The translations under genes were made by a program, and so were the position numbers. A model generated the notes under the pieces. The model had not been told where the DNA came from, searched no databases, and was given only the letters and a program-made list of their open reading frames with translations. From Ascaris suum (Eukaryota > Nematoda > Chromadorea > Rhabditida > Ascarididae), in NCBI GenBank assembly GCA_013433145.1, contig JACCHR010000027.1:208469-272468 (forward strand): a DNA stretch of 64,000 bases. The letters are read 5' to 3'. This document shows positions 32,438 through 46,800 of the stretch, one piece after another; the first letter of the stretch is position 1; every line of letters starts with the position of its first letter.

Positions 32438-34718
32438 CTGCGTTGTTCTGTCGGTTGCACATTTCGATGAGCTCAACGAACAGTCTTTTTGATATAGCTT
32501 ATGCAGTTTTACGATATTGCACTAGTTATTAGTTACATTCTTATGCAGTTCTCCTGTAAAATTTGCATTCCTAAAAGCTAAAATGAAAAAAGAGCAACAG
32601 ACCAGAGCACCGAGGTTGTTAGTTAGCTACACAGAACATACTACAAGAAGAAATTCAAAGCAACTACACAAACCGACATAAAGTGTGTTGTCGATCCTCT
32701 GATAAGAGTATTGGCTAGAGAACTTTCGACTGATGTGAAAAACACGAATTCCACAGTTATGGCCAGAAGCATTTGCTTTGCTTGATGTTTTTAAGTAGAC
32801 GTTGTTGTGGCTTGTGGGTCTAAGAACAGATTCGTGTCGAGTATCCGATTGTTCCGAAAAAAGTATGATAACGGGTTCTGATTGAGTAAGGGTAGCGAAT
32901 GTCGCCAGTTTCCTATCATTAAGCAGGACTGGGGAGTACGCAATGAAGGACGTTATGGACAGGTGGAGGTGAGTACATCGCGAAAAGCGCCCAGAGTGGA
33001 GTGCCGCTTGTTCCTACTTGTAAGCCAGTGGAACAGGAGTATTGAAGGTAGAAGTCGGACAAGCGGGAATATGAAAGTTACATGTCCTGCCCTCTTTCCT
33101 TTCTGGTACGCTCATGGTGTCGAAAAGGGTACTTATACACTGTTGCATGGCTGCCCAAGCGATCAACGTTCGCTGAATTTCTCCCTAACTCTGAAGCACC
33201 TGCACTCACTATCTACGGGGCAGTTTCTACTCCAATCTTAGTGTGCACAACGCAATATTGATAAATGCAGCATTGTAATCCCCTTTTTTTCGCATTTCGG
33301 CCCGAAAATTCGTACTGCCCTTGCTAGCTTACCTAAGAATCCATCAGCCTCGAGCATTTTTTGAGTATGGGCACGCGAAAATCAGCTATAAGCCAAGCGT
33401 TCCTCAGCCCGAATAGAACAACCCTCTCTCTGCGTCCAAAAAAAAATCAACGCTGGTGGAGAAAAAAAAGGCGGTAATATTTGAAATCGACAAATTGCGG
33501 GAAATTCGCCACGCAGTGCATTTCTCACTTTGTCTTAACGAGTGGAAATCCTAAAGAAATTTCACTGGACTGCACAAATTTGCATAAGTTGTGACAGGCT
33601 TTTTTTCGAAAAACCTTTAGAAGGACTGCTGACTACTCTTATGGCTTTCCACCTTACCACTTCCGTAGGCACTTGTTTGTTGGGGGAGCACAGGCAATAA
33701 TTTTCCGCTGCAATATTTTAAAAATTGGTCTTAATGTTGCCCGCTGTCAACGGTGTTCTGAGAGTGAGTGCTTGTGCATATGGATCGAGTGGGTTTGTTG
33801 TGTTGAGTTTGTACTTAACCCACTGGCTGTAATGCTGGAGGCTTTGTATCCACAGTGGCATCCAAACAGCTTGCGTCTCCTGAGTTTCCGGCAATTCGGC
33901 TTCTGTTCTGTAATGTCTTAAAGAAAAGACAAATCTATTATTATGGTATTTTCAAATATTTCCAGTGTTGCAACTCGTTGAAGGCATGTTTAGACGGTGT
34001 AGTGCGCCATCTTTACTTCTACTTCTATGCTGTTAGCTGTATTTATTATCATACCTTTATTTCTTTGAATGGAAAGGAATTTTGCGAGAAACTCGATAGA
34101 ACTTTGAAGTTATAGGATGCTGTCGTCTTTACTTACGAGATTTGTTTCGTTGGAAATTATTACCGAAACGGAAGATGCCATCTTTAATATTTGAGCTTTG
34201 CCACCAAAATGCTTCTTTTAGAGCGCCTATATTTAAAGAAAAAATATTTGATCTCTAGCTCTCCTTCTTCCCTACACGTCTTCCCTATACGTCTTGCTTT
34301 AATGCTCACGACATTAAAGCCATAAAAGGCGTCATCCCTATTTTCTTGAGATGTCATAGCGAGATAGCGCATTTTGTCATTGCTATTTTCGAGATGGCCC
34401 ATTTTTCATTGTCGTAGCGTTTCATGCTAAGCCAATAATTTATGGATGTTATTAGTAAAAAACGCATCCATGCCTTTTTTAAGTGGCAGACATGTTGTGC
34501 TTCATAATCTTTTGCGTATGTCATAGACTGTTGGATCCCTGATGCTTGGTAAGTTTTCTGCACAAAATTTTTTGAAAAGGGTATCATGTTCCTCCATATA
34601 GCAATCTCTTCCATCATAAGTTCTATTATATATAATATCTCTTCTGGTATATATGTTGTTACATCGGTAAATATATGTGCAGTATGTATCGTTGCAAGGC
34701 TTGGAAAAGACGGCCACC

Positions 34719-36311
34719 ATGGCTTATAAACGTACTGAGAAGAAGATTGCGAAGTGTATTCGGGAAGTGGAGGCCAATGAGGAGAAAACGGAAAATGAAG
34801 AAGACGGGGAAGATTGTGTGCGTGCAACGTCGAACGACGATTCGGGATTCGAAGGGAGCGGAGAGAACTCCAGTCGGAAGGAGCTGATTGAGGGTGTGAG
34901 TTTGTTCGATTGTTATTAAGCGATATTCAGCATCATCGCATATTACACTTGTTTTTTGTGGACACATATAAAATAATCGGATATATCAATTCCAAATCAT
35001 CTAAGCTGCCCTTCATAGCTGGTTTTGATAGCAATGATTTGGTAGTATTGACGCTGCGGTTTAGTTGCACAGATACGTAAGTAACGACATCTTTTTGATG
35101 TACTCTACGCCGATACTCTAAAATACGAGTACTGCGGGAACCTTTCCAGACTACCAGAAATACGGGTGCGGCGGAAAGGGCTTTCTTGGCAGTTCTGATA
35201 CGAAGGAAAAGATGTAATTCCTCGGGCGTTTACTCAAAAAGTGTGTTCTCAATAGCTTGCAATATTATTATATTACTTATTGTTGCTTTTAAAGTCAAGT
35301 CTAAGACAGAAAGAGGCAAGCTTATCAGCAAGTTATGTGAGAGATGCGAGTGGAAGAAAAGATATCAGACGTTATGATGAAATGCAGAGAAGGACATGTA
35401 AGACCCCAAAATGCAAACGACAAGGTCCGGAGTTATATGGGATCAGATATAGCGACTGTCAGGAAAGTTGTTTAGGTTCGGATGCTTGAACGAAACTTAT
35501 TGCCAGCTCATCACCACTTCGTTTCGCAATTGAACTTTCAACGTGATCTGCGTAGTTTGTTAGTGAGTATCCCAGACTACGTCGCACTCGGCCATGGTCT
35601 TATTTGCATGAACAGCGAATTCATTGTCGCATCGGATGAACCAATTTCTACGTTTCACGTTTGATTTTGGAAGTGCAGATTGGTTAAAATATATAAAATA
35701 CCATTAAAAATGGTATTATTGTTTCTAGACAGAGCAGTATTGATTGGGGGGGGGGGGTGGAGGGAGGAGGGGGCTGGAATGTGAAAACGCGTACGATTCT
35801 GGATACAACATCAGCTTCAGTCATTCCTATCCTATTACGTATACTGTGAGGGGAACAGTTTTCTTCGGTTTAGCAATACCTTGCCTTTGCTCCGTTCCAT
35901 TTTGATTGCCGTTTGGCTGAGTTAGGCGCATTCCGCAACTTCAAATACATTTTATCATTTGCAAAAATGGTTAATATCGGTGAATTTACTTGAATATCAG
36001 TTAATTCGACTGAATATAAATTGGGGCAAATAAAATTTGCAGCTATTTTCTTTGCTTCTGATCCGTTATGGAAACAATGAACCATTATTTTCAGCTGAAG
36101 TGATCTTTTAAGGTGATGCGGCGAACATGAAACTCTCCATGTTATTAGAATAGGCGTTTTGTTACTTTTTGGATTTTATAAGATGCAACATAGGTTGCAG
36201 GAAGTGAACGAAAGTGTTGCTCCGGATAGTGATGATGGCAGTTTGAGCGAGAGGAAAAAGCGATCACAGAGGCGATGCAAGTTGAAGAGGTGTGAGGGCA
36301 TTTGTTATTGA
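34719..36311 (+). CDS. Small charged protein, unrecognised (3 exons)
   Basis: Three exons join in phase 0: 34719-34895, 35476-35562 and 36183-36311 (stop TGA), giving about 130 aa. Both donors read GTGAGT, the nematode and animal consensus. The start is in a favourable context (GCCACCATGG). The N-terminal part is basic then acidic (MAYKRTEKKIAKCIREV, later DDSGFEGSGEN). The middle exon (RMLERNLLPAHHHFVSQLNF) looks like an amphipathic helix pair, and the end is Asp/Ser then Arg/Lys-rich (SERKKRSQRRCKLKR), a possible nuclear localisation signal. The last exon could instead splice onward at 36290 (GTGTGA). I do not recognise the family. Size and composition suggest a nuclear or chromatin-associated adaptor, which is inference. 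Confidence 0.5.
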
Positions 36312-37690
36312 GTATCACGCGCTTGGTGACGTTCAATCACTTAGTTTCGCCAATTTGCTAACGATCTCAAGTTTTTTAATGTACTTATTCGTTGCTCTAA
36401 TGAAGGATGCATTCTGACATAGGTGGTGCCGTATCTATAGAGATGTTTGCTTTCTTACTCGCATTTCTGCATAAGACTTTTAGAGATATAAAGTGGTTGC
36501 TGATATGATAACACTCCAAGAAATTTCATTCAACAATCACGACGCATTTGTATTTACTGAAATATTCAGGTATCCTGTTGCATCACTCTCGCACTACTGC
36601 TAAAGGTTCTGGAACCTAGAAGGACGTTTCATGCGTCGCGTCTCCTAAGGGAACATGCCTTGCTTAAAAGAATACTCATTTGTGATGAAACAAACGGAAA
36701 GCAGGCAAACATTCATTAATGATCTCTCAGTGCACTATTTAAAGTAGAAGGCATGCGTAAGGCTGCTGTACACAGAAAGGAGCTCAAGGTTTTATTATTC
36801 CCTAGGGGAGTTCACGGTTTATGATGAAGTATTAATTATGAGATGGTGCTGAATATCTTGTAATGGTAATTAATGGCGTGTCGTAATTCATAATCACAGA
36901 AAATCGCAATATTTCGCGTTGATCCAACAAGGTCAGAAGTAAACCTTTTGGAAGACGAAAAAACAAGCATCGTGCGCTTTCTCTCCAAATATCGGTCAAG
37001 TCTCAAAAGGTTTTTTGTGAGGTTTATGCGACCGGTTGGATGAACTAAAATATCAAGGCATCGTTCCGCTTATTGTGATATTTTTTGACAAATTAGGGAA
37101 CTGATCTGTCAGGTGACAGAATATAAAGTTGCATATCGTGCCAGCTGCTCTGGCACAGTTTTTTATTTGGTCGTTTTGTGATGCGATCGGTGTCTAATGA
37201 TTGCGAGTTTCTGAATCTTTAGGTTACCGTAATTTCCCTGAAGCTATTAGATCAATGTGAATGTTGGTATAGGTGATGTAGACTATATACCTATCAGCCG
37301 AACACTTGAGCACACATAAGTACGCGTAGACAAGATATCGGCATAATGCGCATTGAAAGTGCATATTTCCACAAATACCTTCGAAAATGAAGTTTGTTTT
37401 TTCAGCGGCTACCCCACCGATCCTTTTGACTCCTTGTTTATAGGTCTTGGGAAAATTTAAGCACACATATGAAATGAAGCGGGAAATCTGGAAGTTTAAT
37501 CCAGAACGAATAAAGGGCCGTCAATCCCGCAGCTTTCAGTATCCCTCTTTGAAATAATCATCAGCTCATCATGCACCACCAGTCGTTTGTCATGATATCT
37601 TCACCACTGATATACCTCCAGTTCTCGTTGACACACTTTCTGAGGCTATTTTTCTTAAGGAAAAAGAAGTGTATTGATACATCCATGCAG
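36312..37690. other. Intergenic spacer before DDX56
   Basis: About 1.4 kb of AT-rich DNA with no supported exon. The open frame at 37224-37466 on the minus strand is not convincing. A short spacer between two same-strand genes is compatible with an operon but also with ordinary spacing. Confidence 0.4.
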
Positions 37691-37829
37691 ATGAACACAG
37701 TCGTTCAATTCGCAGCTGGTGTTAACGAGTTCACAAACTTTGACGAGTTCAATCTGGACGAGCGGCTTTTGAAAGTAAATACATTTTAAAGGTTTCACAT
37801 ACCTGTCTTTTATTATGTCTGCACGCAAC

Positions 37830-37895
<66 letters not shown>

Positions 37896-40800
37896 CGCAC
37901 TTGTATTTATATAAAATTGTATGCACTTACTAATGTGGCAGGTAAGTGATAATGAAAACTTTCATGCGCTTTACGATTGGTGGAATTCTGCTTTATGAGC
38001 AGCCCGGTTTGATTCATTAAAATAAGTTCGTTCATTAAAATAGCCTGATTTGCCCCTCTTCCACTTTTATTATTTCTCTGTGAGTTTCACTTTCTATAGC
38101 GAATTTTATTTTATTTCACCGGGCCATTAAGTTTCATTCATCTTTCGTTACGTATCGTCCATGCTATTGCATACATCAAAAGATTTTATTTTTCTATTCC
38201 ATTCTATTACTATATCACGGTTAAACATAAAAGACGTGTTGCGAATGCATTAACCATCGTATTGCATAATTAATTACGCTTGCATTCCCAGTTTTTATTA
38301 TACTTTATGACTTTGTGGTCTTGCGCGTCACATTAACCGATAATATCTGTAATTTGCTCGTCAGTGATCAGTTGTATTATTTGGGTTAAAATACGAGTTT
38401 TTATATGGTCAAGTTGTTTATAGCCGTCTGTAATGTTTAGGCGATTGGAGAGCTGGGTTGGGAAAAGCCGACACAGATCCAGCAAACTATGATCCCGTTG
38501 GCTCTCGAAGGCAAAAACATAACAGCACGCGCTCGTACGGGAAGCGGGAAGACAGCCGCCTTTATGTTGCCGATCATTCAGAAACTTCTTCATTTGACAA
38601 GTGTATGTACTTTGCCCTTACGGTGCTGTTCCTAAAACCGTATTGTTCCGGTGGTGTGAACAATTATTTTCCTAAAACGGCGTTATAACAACCAAATGAA
38701 ATGAAATCTCTGTGCAAGATCAACGGAAATCTACAAAGAAGTTCATATGAAAGTAAGGTGGGCAGCGCCTCTTTGCCTTAGCGAAAAAAATGACCGAAGG
38801 ATATTTTCGATTTTCGCGGTCAAGGAGGAGCGAAGTGAAAGAAGAGATGTGGCACATGTAACCGACTTGGGAGGCCTCTAGGACAACCGTTATACATAGA
38901 AATTCCATATTAATGTCTAGAAAACTGTTGTACAACCTGAGGGTCAGTGCGTTCTCAATGGAGAGCGGAGATGTGACTATGGCCACGGGAATGTTCATGT
39001 CGTGTCCTTGATTAGGTTTCCTACAGAGAAACATGACTTCATTAGCAGAGAGGAGAGGGGGGATATAGCTCAAACCGCAGTTCCAGCATTTGACTTGCGG
39101 TAATTTTGCAAAAAATGTGATTTGGCTCACGTCTCAGTTACTTGATTTGTTCTCCAGCTTTATTTGTCCTGCGCAAAAGTGCGTAGTATAATATGTGCAA
39201 CACGGTCGTTTGCGCCGCATTGAGCTCTTATTCCAGGAACGGTGGGTTGCTTAATGGGTTTTCGAGGGCGTTGCCTCCTATCAGCCAATCTGCGCTTTCC
39301 CCTTCGCGATCGTGCTTGAGGGACAACGGTTCTTTCCTTTTTACTCTATGATCGAAGGAGGAAGAGAAGAATTAGATCAAAAGCTCTTTCTTTCTGTACC
39401 TCTATAACGACTACCCTGATTGCCATCTGTGCATTCGTAAGTTTTGCGAAGCTGCTAATATTTCAGATGTCGTCAAGCTGCACTTCGGCGGGTCCCTATG
39501 CCCTTTTCATCGCGCCTTCGCGCGAACTGGCAGCCCAGGTAATAGTCTTGTTTTGGACTTTTATTTATTCTCTAGGTATTTTTTCTCTAGGTCTTCATGG
39601 CAGCTGTTCCTCACACCTTATGCAACCATGAGAATATTTAACCAATACTGTTCCGTTTGAATGTGCTTTTCTGTACTGTTTTTCTATGGCAATGTTAGCA
39701 TCTTTCACGAGATGTCGTTTCACGCTAATATCGTTTTTTTCTTTCGTGCGGAAAATGGCTTCGAAACAATTTAATACATTTGAGAGCATTGGCCATTCCA
39801 TGTTGCATTTCTCGATCTCTTAACAGCTGTTGTAGTTTAAATCAGTATACCTATTACGAGCGGTCAGATGTTCTTTGGGAGCTATTAAACGCTTGAATGG
39901 ATGGAGAAGGTACGGAAAAAGTGGGTTCTGGCATGTGTGGTATTATTGCAACGTTTGCAGAAATCGTGCCAATTGTGCACAGTGTTCGTTAATGTCTTTG
40001 TCGAATGCGCAAATTAGCGCTTTATAACATCGTACAGGTAAAAAACCGAAGAAAATTGCCTCTATTTTCTTTAAATTACCTGATTTCTTCCTGCGAAGAT
40101 CAGGAGTGAAGGATCCATTGCTTCTGAATGTAAGGTGTAATCAAGGGTCATTAGCCGACCTTAAAGTTAAGTGGTTAAAATTAATGTGTATCTTATCTTA
40201 GTTAGCTTAGAATGTGCATAGTAGTGTTTTCGGCATCTTAGTTAGTATGTGGCCCTTGCTTTAAGGTTTCGGATTTTCTTTTCGACAGTTGTTCCGATGA
40301 GATTATTCAGGTTGTGCTGCATACCTGTCCAAATGCTGTCAGTTGTTGTTTCCACGTTATTTCGATCTTAAGACCATCGAGCATGGCTTGCATCTATCTG
40401 TGCTCTTGTTTCTTTTAACCTTTCTCATTTATTCTCTCGTAGTGGATACGGATGTGGTAATTTGCCGTTCTTTGATTTTGTCACATTTCATACGATGAAA
40501 TTGTTGCAGATCTTTAAGCTACTTCTTCAACTGACTGCGGCGTTCCCTTTTTTGCTTTCGGTCAACTTCTCCGACTTCGATTTCAATGCCGAGATCGCTT
40601 GGCTGAAGGTAACATTTTTTTGTATAATTTTGGCTTTGACCCCATCAGTGCTCTCTGATTCTAAGAAACAATCAGTCGAATGGGTTGTTATGTTTGGATA
40701 TGCCATATTTGCTCGAACGGAGCCCTCCGAAAAGGAAAGGCTTCGTTTATAAATTGCCAAAAATGGAAGCTTGTTGATAGTTCCAACCTATTGCAAGAAT

Positions 40801-43800
40801 AGCGCTGAATGCTCGTACATGTTGCTGTATTGACGCATGAATGCCGACAAACTTACTGGGTCTCGTAACGCCACAAATAAAAAGACAGTACTTATGCGTT
40901 TCGCCACTCTGTGTCTGCAATGGTCAACGTCCGCTTCTTACATCGCCCTATCCACGTCCCAAGTCGCCCGCGATACTTTCGGTACACATCGCGTTTCATT
41001 GAGATTCAGTAGTCTAGCCCAGCCAACATGTTCAGACAGCCAGTGAGCAGCCAAAGTTTGTTTCTGGTTCTCGCCGGATCTCTCACCAGAGTTCATATAT
41101 GTGCAGCTTATGTATGGATATGCACCCGTTTTCGATTGCGGGGATGAGGGGCTATTGATAGATGAGCTAGTTTTTTTTCTAGAGTTTTAAGGGCACTATT
41201 AAGAGTGAGGGTTTTATTCGAGGCCGTGCTATTCCATGTCAGATTTACCTTTAGGTCAACTATTTTCAACTTTTTTGTCTTTCCTCTCAATTATACCTCT
41301 TTAAACTTTATAAGGTTTATTTCTGCGATCAGATGTTTCTAAGCGAGCCATATTGTTCGTCCTCCCTCTACTTCTGCGATGCTCAAAGTTGTTTGGTGTT
41401 CGGTTGCAATCTGTTTTCTGGTACGGACAATAGGAGTGCTTGTTTTTAAGGAAGCGACATTGGTACATAAATTAAAAAATTTAAGGAACACCCGGATATG
41501 ATCGTCTCGACGCCGAGTCGACTTGTTGATGCATGCAAAAGGAAGCCTCAGTTATGTGAGCAGCTTAGGTATGTGGTGCTTGATGAAGCAGATCTGCTCC
41601 TCTCTTACGGCTACGAGAATGATATGAGGTGAGTGCGCACAAGCTTTCATCAGCGTGTCATACAATTTTAATGTTTTCAGTATTTAAAAAAATATGTACG
41701 TCACAGGTGGAGGAGTATTTGCAGGACAATATGAGTACTGCTGTTTTCATTATCACCAGCGAATACTTGTAAGAGTTATGTGATGAAAACTAGCAGTTAC
41801 TCAAATCGACGATAATATAGCATAATGCATTTGGTTTTTTCTTGTTTATTGTTCGCTAGTGTGAGATGTGTTTTTGAGTTTTATGAAGGAACCGAAGTTG
41901 GATTCGTTCATCTTACTGTGTCCCACCCATTAGTGTTTTTATTCGTGGCAGGTTTCAGAGGCTAAAAACGAAAGCGCTGCAAATATAAGGAAGTTGCGAA
42001 GGGAATTGGGAAGAAGGGGAGGGAGTATGAAAGGGAGCAAGTGAAAGATGAACGGATATGAATGAGCATCTTCCAGTACATGTTTGTCATTACATTCAGA
42101 CTCACCCATGTCCATCAAGCACATTGTTTTTCCCTAAGCATCCTTCCTCTTGTGCTTTAGCGGTTTTTTTTTTGGAAAATCACGTTACATCATGCTTGCG
42201 CGCTTGTATATGTGTGTTGTGCTCGTTTGCCCGTCAGGATATTTCAATTCAGTGATTAGGAAAACCATGATAAAGAAATCTGTGGTGGTGTCAGGACACT
42301 AAGCAACCACGCAATGTGCGGATGTCGCTCACCGATTTCTCACTGTGCTTTATATTCTTTATAAATTATCGGATCTTTAAGACTTTGCAAAATTCGTAAG
42401 CCGCGTTTGTTCCTTTTTTACTATCAGATTCCGTTAAAAGACAGATTTTCTGTTTAAGGATTCCTGGATTTTGCAAGTTTCGTGTGATAGTACACTATTA
42501 AGCATTAATGATTGGGCAACGGATGAGCGGACGAAATGAAAAAACGCGTACTTTGGGAACCTCCGAGGTATGCTTTCCCACCCCAGTTATTGGCCGCATC
42601 TAAACATGCAGATGGCACCATGGGTTAGTCCAAGGTTGAAAAGCGAGATGTTGCAGATTAGTACACTTTGTGGTGCAGTAGCTTGCGGTATGGAACATTT
42701 GCGCCACTGCGACACCAATATCCCATGAGGGAAGTCTCGAGTGGCCCATATGGTAGTGCTGGAAAATGAAATATGGTGAAATTGTGGGCACCTGCGTCAA
42801 TATTCTTGTCGAGTATTGCAGCGATGTTTCCTTCCAAAGACATATTCCTATAGGAGATGTCATCACCGTACACAACAATATTGCTGCAATGTTCGCTTTT
42901 AATCTTCGTGGAACAGCATAAATATATCGCGATGCAAATTCGCCGCAACAGAATTGATGTTCATCACAAACGTTTGGTTAAGCTTATGCAATTCGCTTTG
43001 CAATACCCATATATTTCATATTGGTATGTGCGAGGCGACGTTTACAATTGATGACATTCAGGAGTGTTTTGCAAATATTTGGTTCAGCAATAACGGTTGA
43101 GAATGTTGTTGTAAGGTTGGTGTTGCATTCTTGATGACATCGTGAAATTCATTTTTTTTTGGGGGGGGGGGTTGCTGCATATTTTAAAGTTTGTTCATAA
43201 AAGTTTTATATTGGAGACAATGATGCAGGTGACTTGCGTCAGATTTGTGGCTTTACTAGACGTATTTCGGTTATATGATATAGTCTGCGTCCAATGGAGT
43301 GGACAGATGAATACTCCACTCCCAGCGAGCTTTTAAAGGAATCTTGTATCGATTCGGGAGGGGGAAGGCGTGTGTTCTCGAATAAGGAACGTTGATCATT
43401 GCAGACAGCTCAAACAGTTTCTCCCACAAAACTATCAGACGATTTTCACATCGGCCACACTCACGGAGGATATCAGCCCGTTGAAGAAGATGTTTCTGAA
43501 TGGAGCACTCGTCACACTTAGACTAAAGGTATTTGCCGCTCGCTTGCATCTTCTTTTTATAGAAGTTGTTGTGAAGCTTACCATATCGATTACAACTTGG
43601 CAGCTATGAGTGAACAAACGCCTACAGTAGTATTGCATCGATGTGCAGAGCTGTAGCGTGGCAATCCTTAGACGTCATTCTTCCGTTTCGAGTTTGGAAG
43701 ATTTTTACAGATTTAATTTTGATGGGAAAAATTCTTAAATACTTTTTTTTTTGCTTCTGTGGGACGATCCGACATCGGAGGCACTAGTACGATATTCAGA

Positions 43801-46800
43801 AGCCTGGAAAGCTGCGACAGTTTTGAAAAAGACCATCAAGTTGGGAGCTTGGCGAGGCAGATTCACACCTCCTTCCAGCTCTACTGCACAACCGGCTTAT
43901 CCTTAAAAGCGCAATTTATATTTTCGAGTTTTTTCAGTTTCTTCATTTGAATTTGATGCATTTAAGAAATTGGCTTAAGTTTTTGAAGTTTTGATTTTAG
44001 TTTATAAATTAAGGGGATGTTTTATAGAAAATTGTTGAAAGAGTTCAAAGTTTGTTTTTGTCTTATCTGATTAGCTAATTCGTTTGTAGGTGTAAGGGAG
44101 GGTTGAATCGTTGAACAGGAAGTGAGTCGTTGAATATCACAGATTGCCAAAGACTTTGCAATTTATTCCTTGCATTGAGATATTATATACCTCTTCATTT
44201 AGCAGATGTTATTTTATTTGGACATTAGGAGGGAGTCCTTTTGTTTTTATGCGACTATTTAACCGATCTCTATTTTTTCCTTCTTGTCTTGCAGTTTTCG
44301 TTACAAAACGTTGTGTATGTGCACATTTATTTGCGAGTCATTCTGTTCATCTTTACCAAGAATGGTTCGAATTTGAGAACCATCGAAGCCGAAGTTGCAG
44401 AGTTTATTTGGATATGACGCATACCGTTCGATTGTCCCTCATGCCAACTGTCAGTATGACGCACCGACTCCGGAAGCGATTAGAATCACTAATATGTGCT
44501 TGAAAGTTTATTTGCATCTTTCACTCATTCGGATCACATACAAATAGAAGAGCATGCCAGAGGGACTGGTGTGCAATTTTGCTATGCCCGTCGTCAATAA
44601 GTGCGCAACAATGCATGCATATTCTTTTTTGATGTATGATTGGTGCATTTAGCTGCAGGTAGATGGCCGTTGTTTAATCTGACGGTTCGACTTGACGTTC
44701 AGATTTCGTAACTACACTTTCATTTGTTCTTGAGTAGAGAGTGCCGGAAAGAAAAGGGACAAATGCGCATACAGACAGAAACAGTCCATGTGCAGACACG
44801 CAGACATTTACAGATACGACCTGGTCATAATGCATTTCGCGACTGCGAGTTTGGAAAACCGGATGGAAACGGCAAATTAAGAACCAAAACTTTTTGTTCT
44901 TCTCGGCGAATATTTTAAACCATTGATTTATACACTTCTGTAGAGATCTTGCGTAATTCGTAATTTATACACTTCTGTAGTACACTGCGGTCTTGGCACT
45001 AAAGGTACTAGCTGTGGGAACCCTTATCAGATTGAAGCAGGAGAAAGTTCATATCATTCAGTGTGCTCAACCTGATTTCCCACTTCAGGTAGCTTAGCAT
45101 GCGTAGGTGGGTGGTCGGTGATCGAGGAGGTGAAAGGTCAGAACTGAAGCTGCTGGCGAAATTTACAGATTACCGGATGCGACTTATGATTTTAATTTTT
45201 AGGGTGAGCTGTTCCTAAGAACACCACCGCATGTTATTGTCTCATGGTTTTCGATGATTTGGAGGAAAGTCATTGTCTTATTTGATCTTCGTGAAAGATC
45301 AGAACTGAAGCTAGTTTTGGTGGGACTTATTGTTTTATATTTAGGAAGGTCAGCTACCCGATTCAGATCAGCTGGCTCAGTACTTGATTACCTGTCGAAA
45401 CGAGGAGGAAAGGTTTGCCGTGTTGCTCGCGATGATGAAACTGAAGCTTCTCGTTGGCAAATCAATTATCTTCGTATCTAACCCAGATCGATGCTATCAG
45501 TAAGTTATTTCTCGAATGTTCGGAAATCGCCTTTTGGCACTCATCCACGAGGGTTTTTAATATTTTTAGAAGAGCTCCGCGTGGAACGTAAAGGTGTATT
45601 TAACGAACAAAGTGCTGGAGCAAGAAAAGAAAGTGATGTTTGATACTGCAATCAGTGGTGTGAGCTGCTCTGCTCGAGGTGGGCATTAGAAGAGAAATGT
45701 AACTGCACTCATTTTACTTCCCTTCAAGCAGGTGCGAATTTTGACGCCTGTTTGTCTGTGGCTGTTGAACGCAAGGTTAAATGAAGAGTCAACGTACAGG
45801 GTGGCTCTGCAAAGTGCAGTTATATTGCCAAAAATGCAAACGATCTAGTTCATCCCATCATAACGCGCATCTCATATGTGGTTGTGTATCAGCTTCTGTT
45901 TGATATGAGGCGATATATAAGTTTGTTTAGTCCGTCCAACAATCGTCTCGTTGTCCAACCAAGTGGGGCGACGATTACAGATTTCACAGCGAATGTAGTT
46001 GACTTCTTGGCTTCACCACCTTCTGTCCCCAGCTTCAACTTCATCCCGTTTTCCACCTTGCAATTGTGAACAGATTTTTTCTAAATCTTTTCAGCAGATT
46101 GGCTGCTTTTTTAGCATTTAGCGAAGAGATGAGATGATTCGCTTCTGAAGTGGATATTGACTGCTATCGGTTAGCGTGACCAGCTAGATGTTGCCTTGTT
46201 TGAGATGAACATGAAGAGATGACGCTTACTTATGAATGGGAAAAGTTATTATAAGTATTATTTAAGAAGTTCCGAAAAGATTTTACTATTTTACTATTTT
46301 ATTTACTATTATATATTTTATTTACACTTTTACTATTTTCAGTACAAGTGAAAGTCGCTTAGCAGACATAGTCTTCTAGCAGCAAACTTTTGTGAAAGGC
46401 TTTTCGAATTTCTTAATAAATGCGAAATAGAAAGGGGGACGAAGTAAAGTAGGAACAGAGTGCCTGTAGCAGCTAGGCTCGGGGATTATCACGCCTGAGT
46501 TCAGGAAATAAATTTGCAATGTATGATAGTTTTCCATTGCATACTGACGTTAAGTAGTGTTCGTTGAACGTTGCTTCAGGCTCGGTCTCTTTCTGCAAGC
46601 ATTCCAAATTCGTTCGTGCATATTGAACGCGCAGATGCCAGCCAACAGTCGATGTCATGTCGTGGACGAGTTCAACGAAGGGCGCTACAGTTACATTATC
46701 GCATCTGATGTCAGCGGTGTTCTCGCCGAACGTGATACCCAGGAAGGACAGTGGCCACAAAATGACGAGGTTCTTTTTTTGCATTTCACAGCGTATATCG

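Larger units (their letters stand above)
31006..34718. other. Intergenic region between EARS2 and the small charged-protein gene
   Basis: About 3.7 kb. It contains a tRNA-like segment (31418-31493) and a 21-G tract, listed separately. Open frames at 32882-33241 (+) and 34354-34827 (-) lack family resemblance. No perfect AATAAA was seen just after the EARS2 stop. Confidence 0.5.

Noticed and set aside
34354..34827. 157-codon minus-strand frame
   Set aside because: It overlaps the first exon of the gene at 34719 in antisense, and the remaining part shows no domain or splice signals.
43759..43950. Coding-like frame in DDX56 intron 6
   Set aside because: Neither this frame nor the neighbouring one resembles the missing DDX56 segment, which was found at 45345-45499.
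45254..45481. 75-codon + frame over DDX56 exon 7
   Set aside because: The true exon is in another frame (45345-45499), giving [12 protein letters not shown] and GKSIIFV with matching phases.
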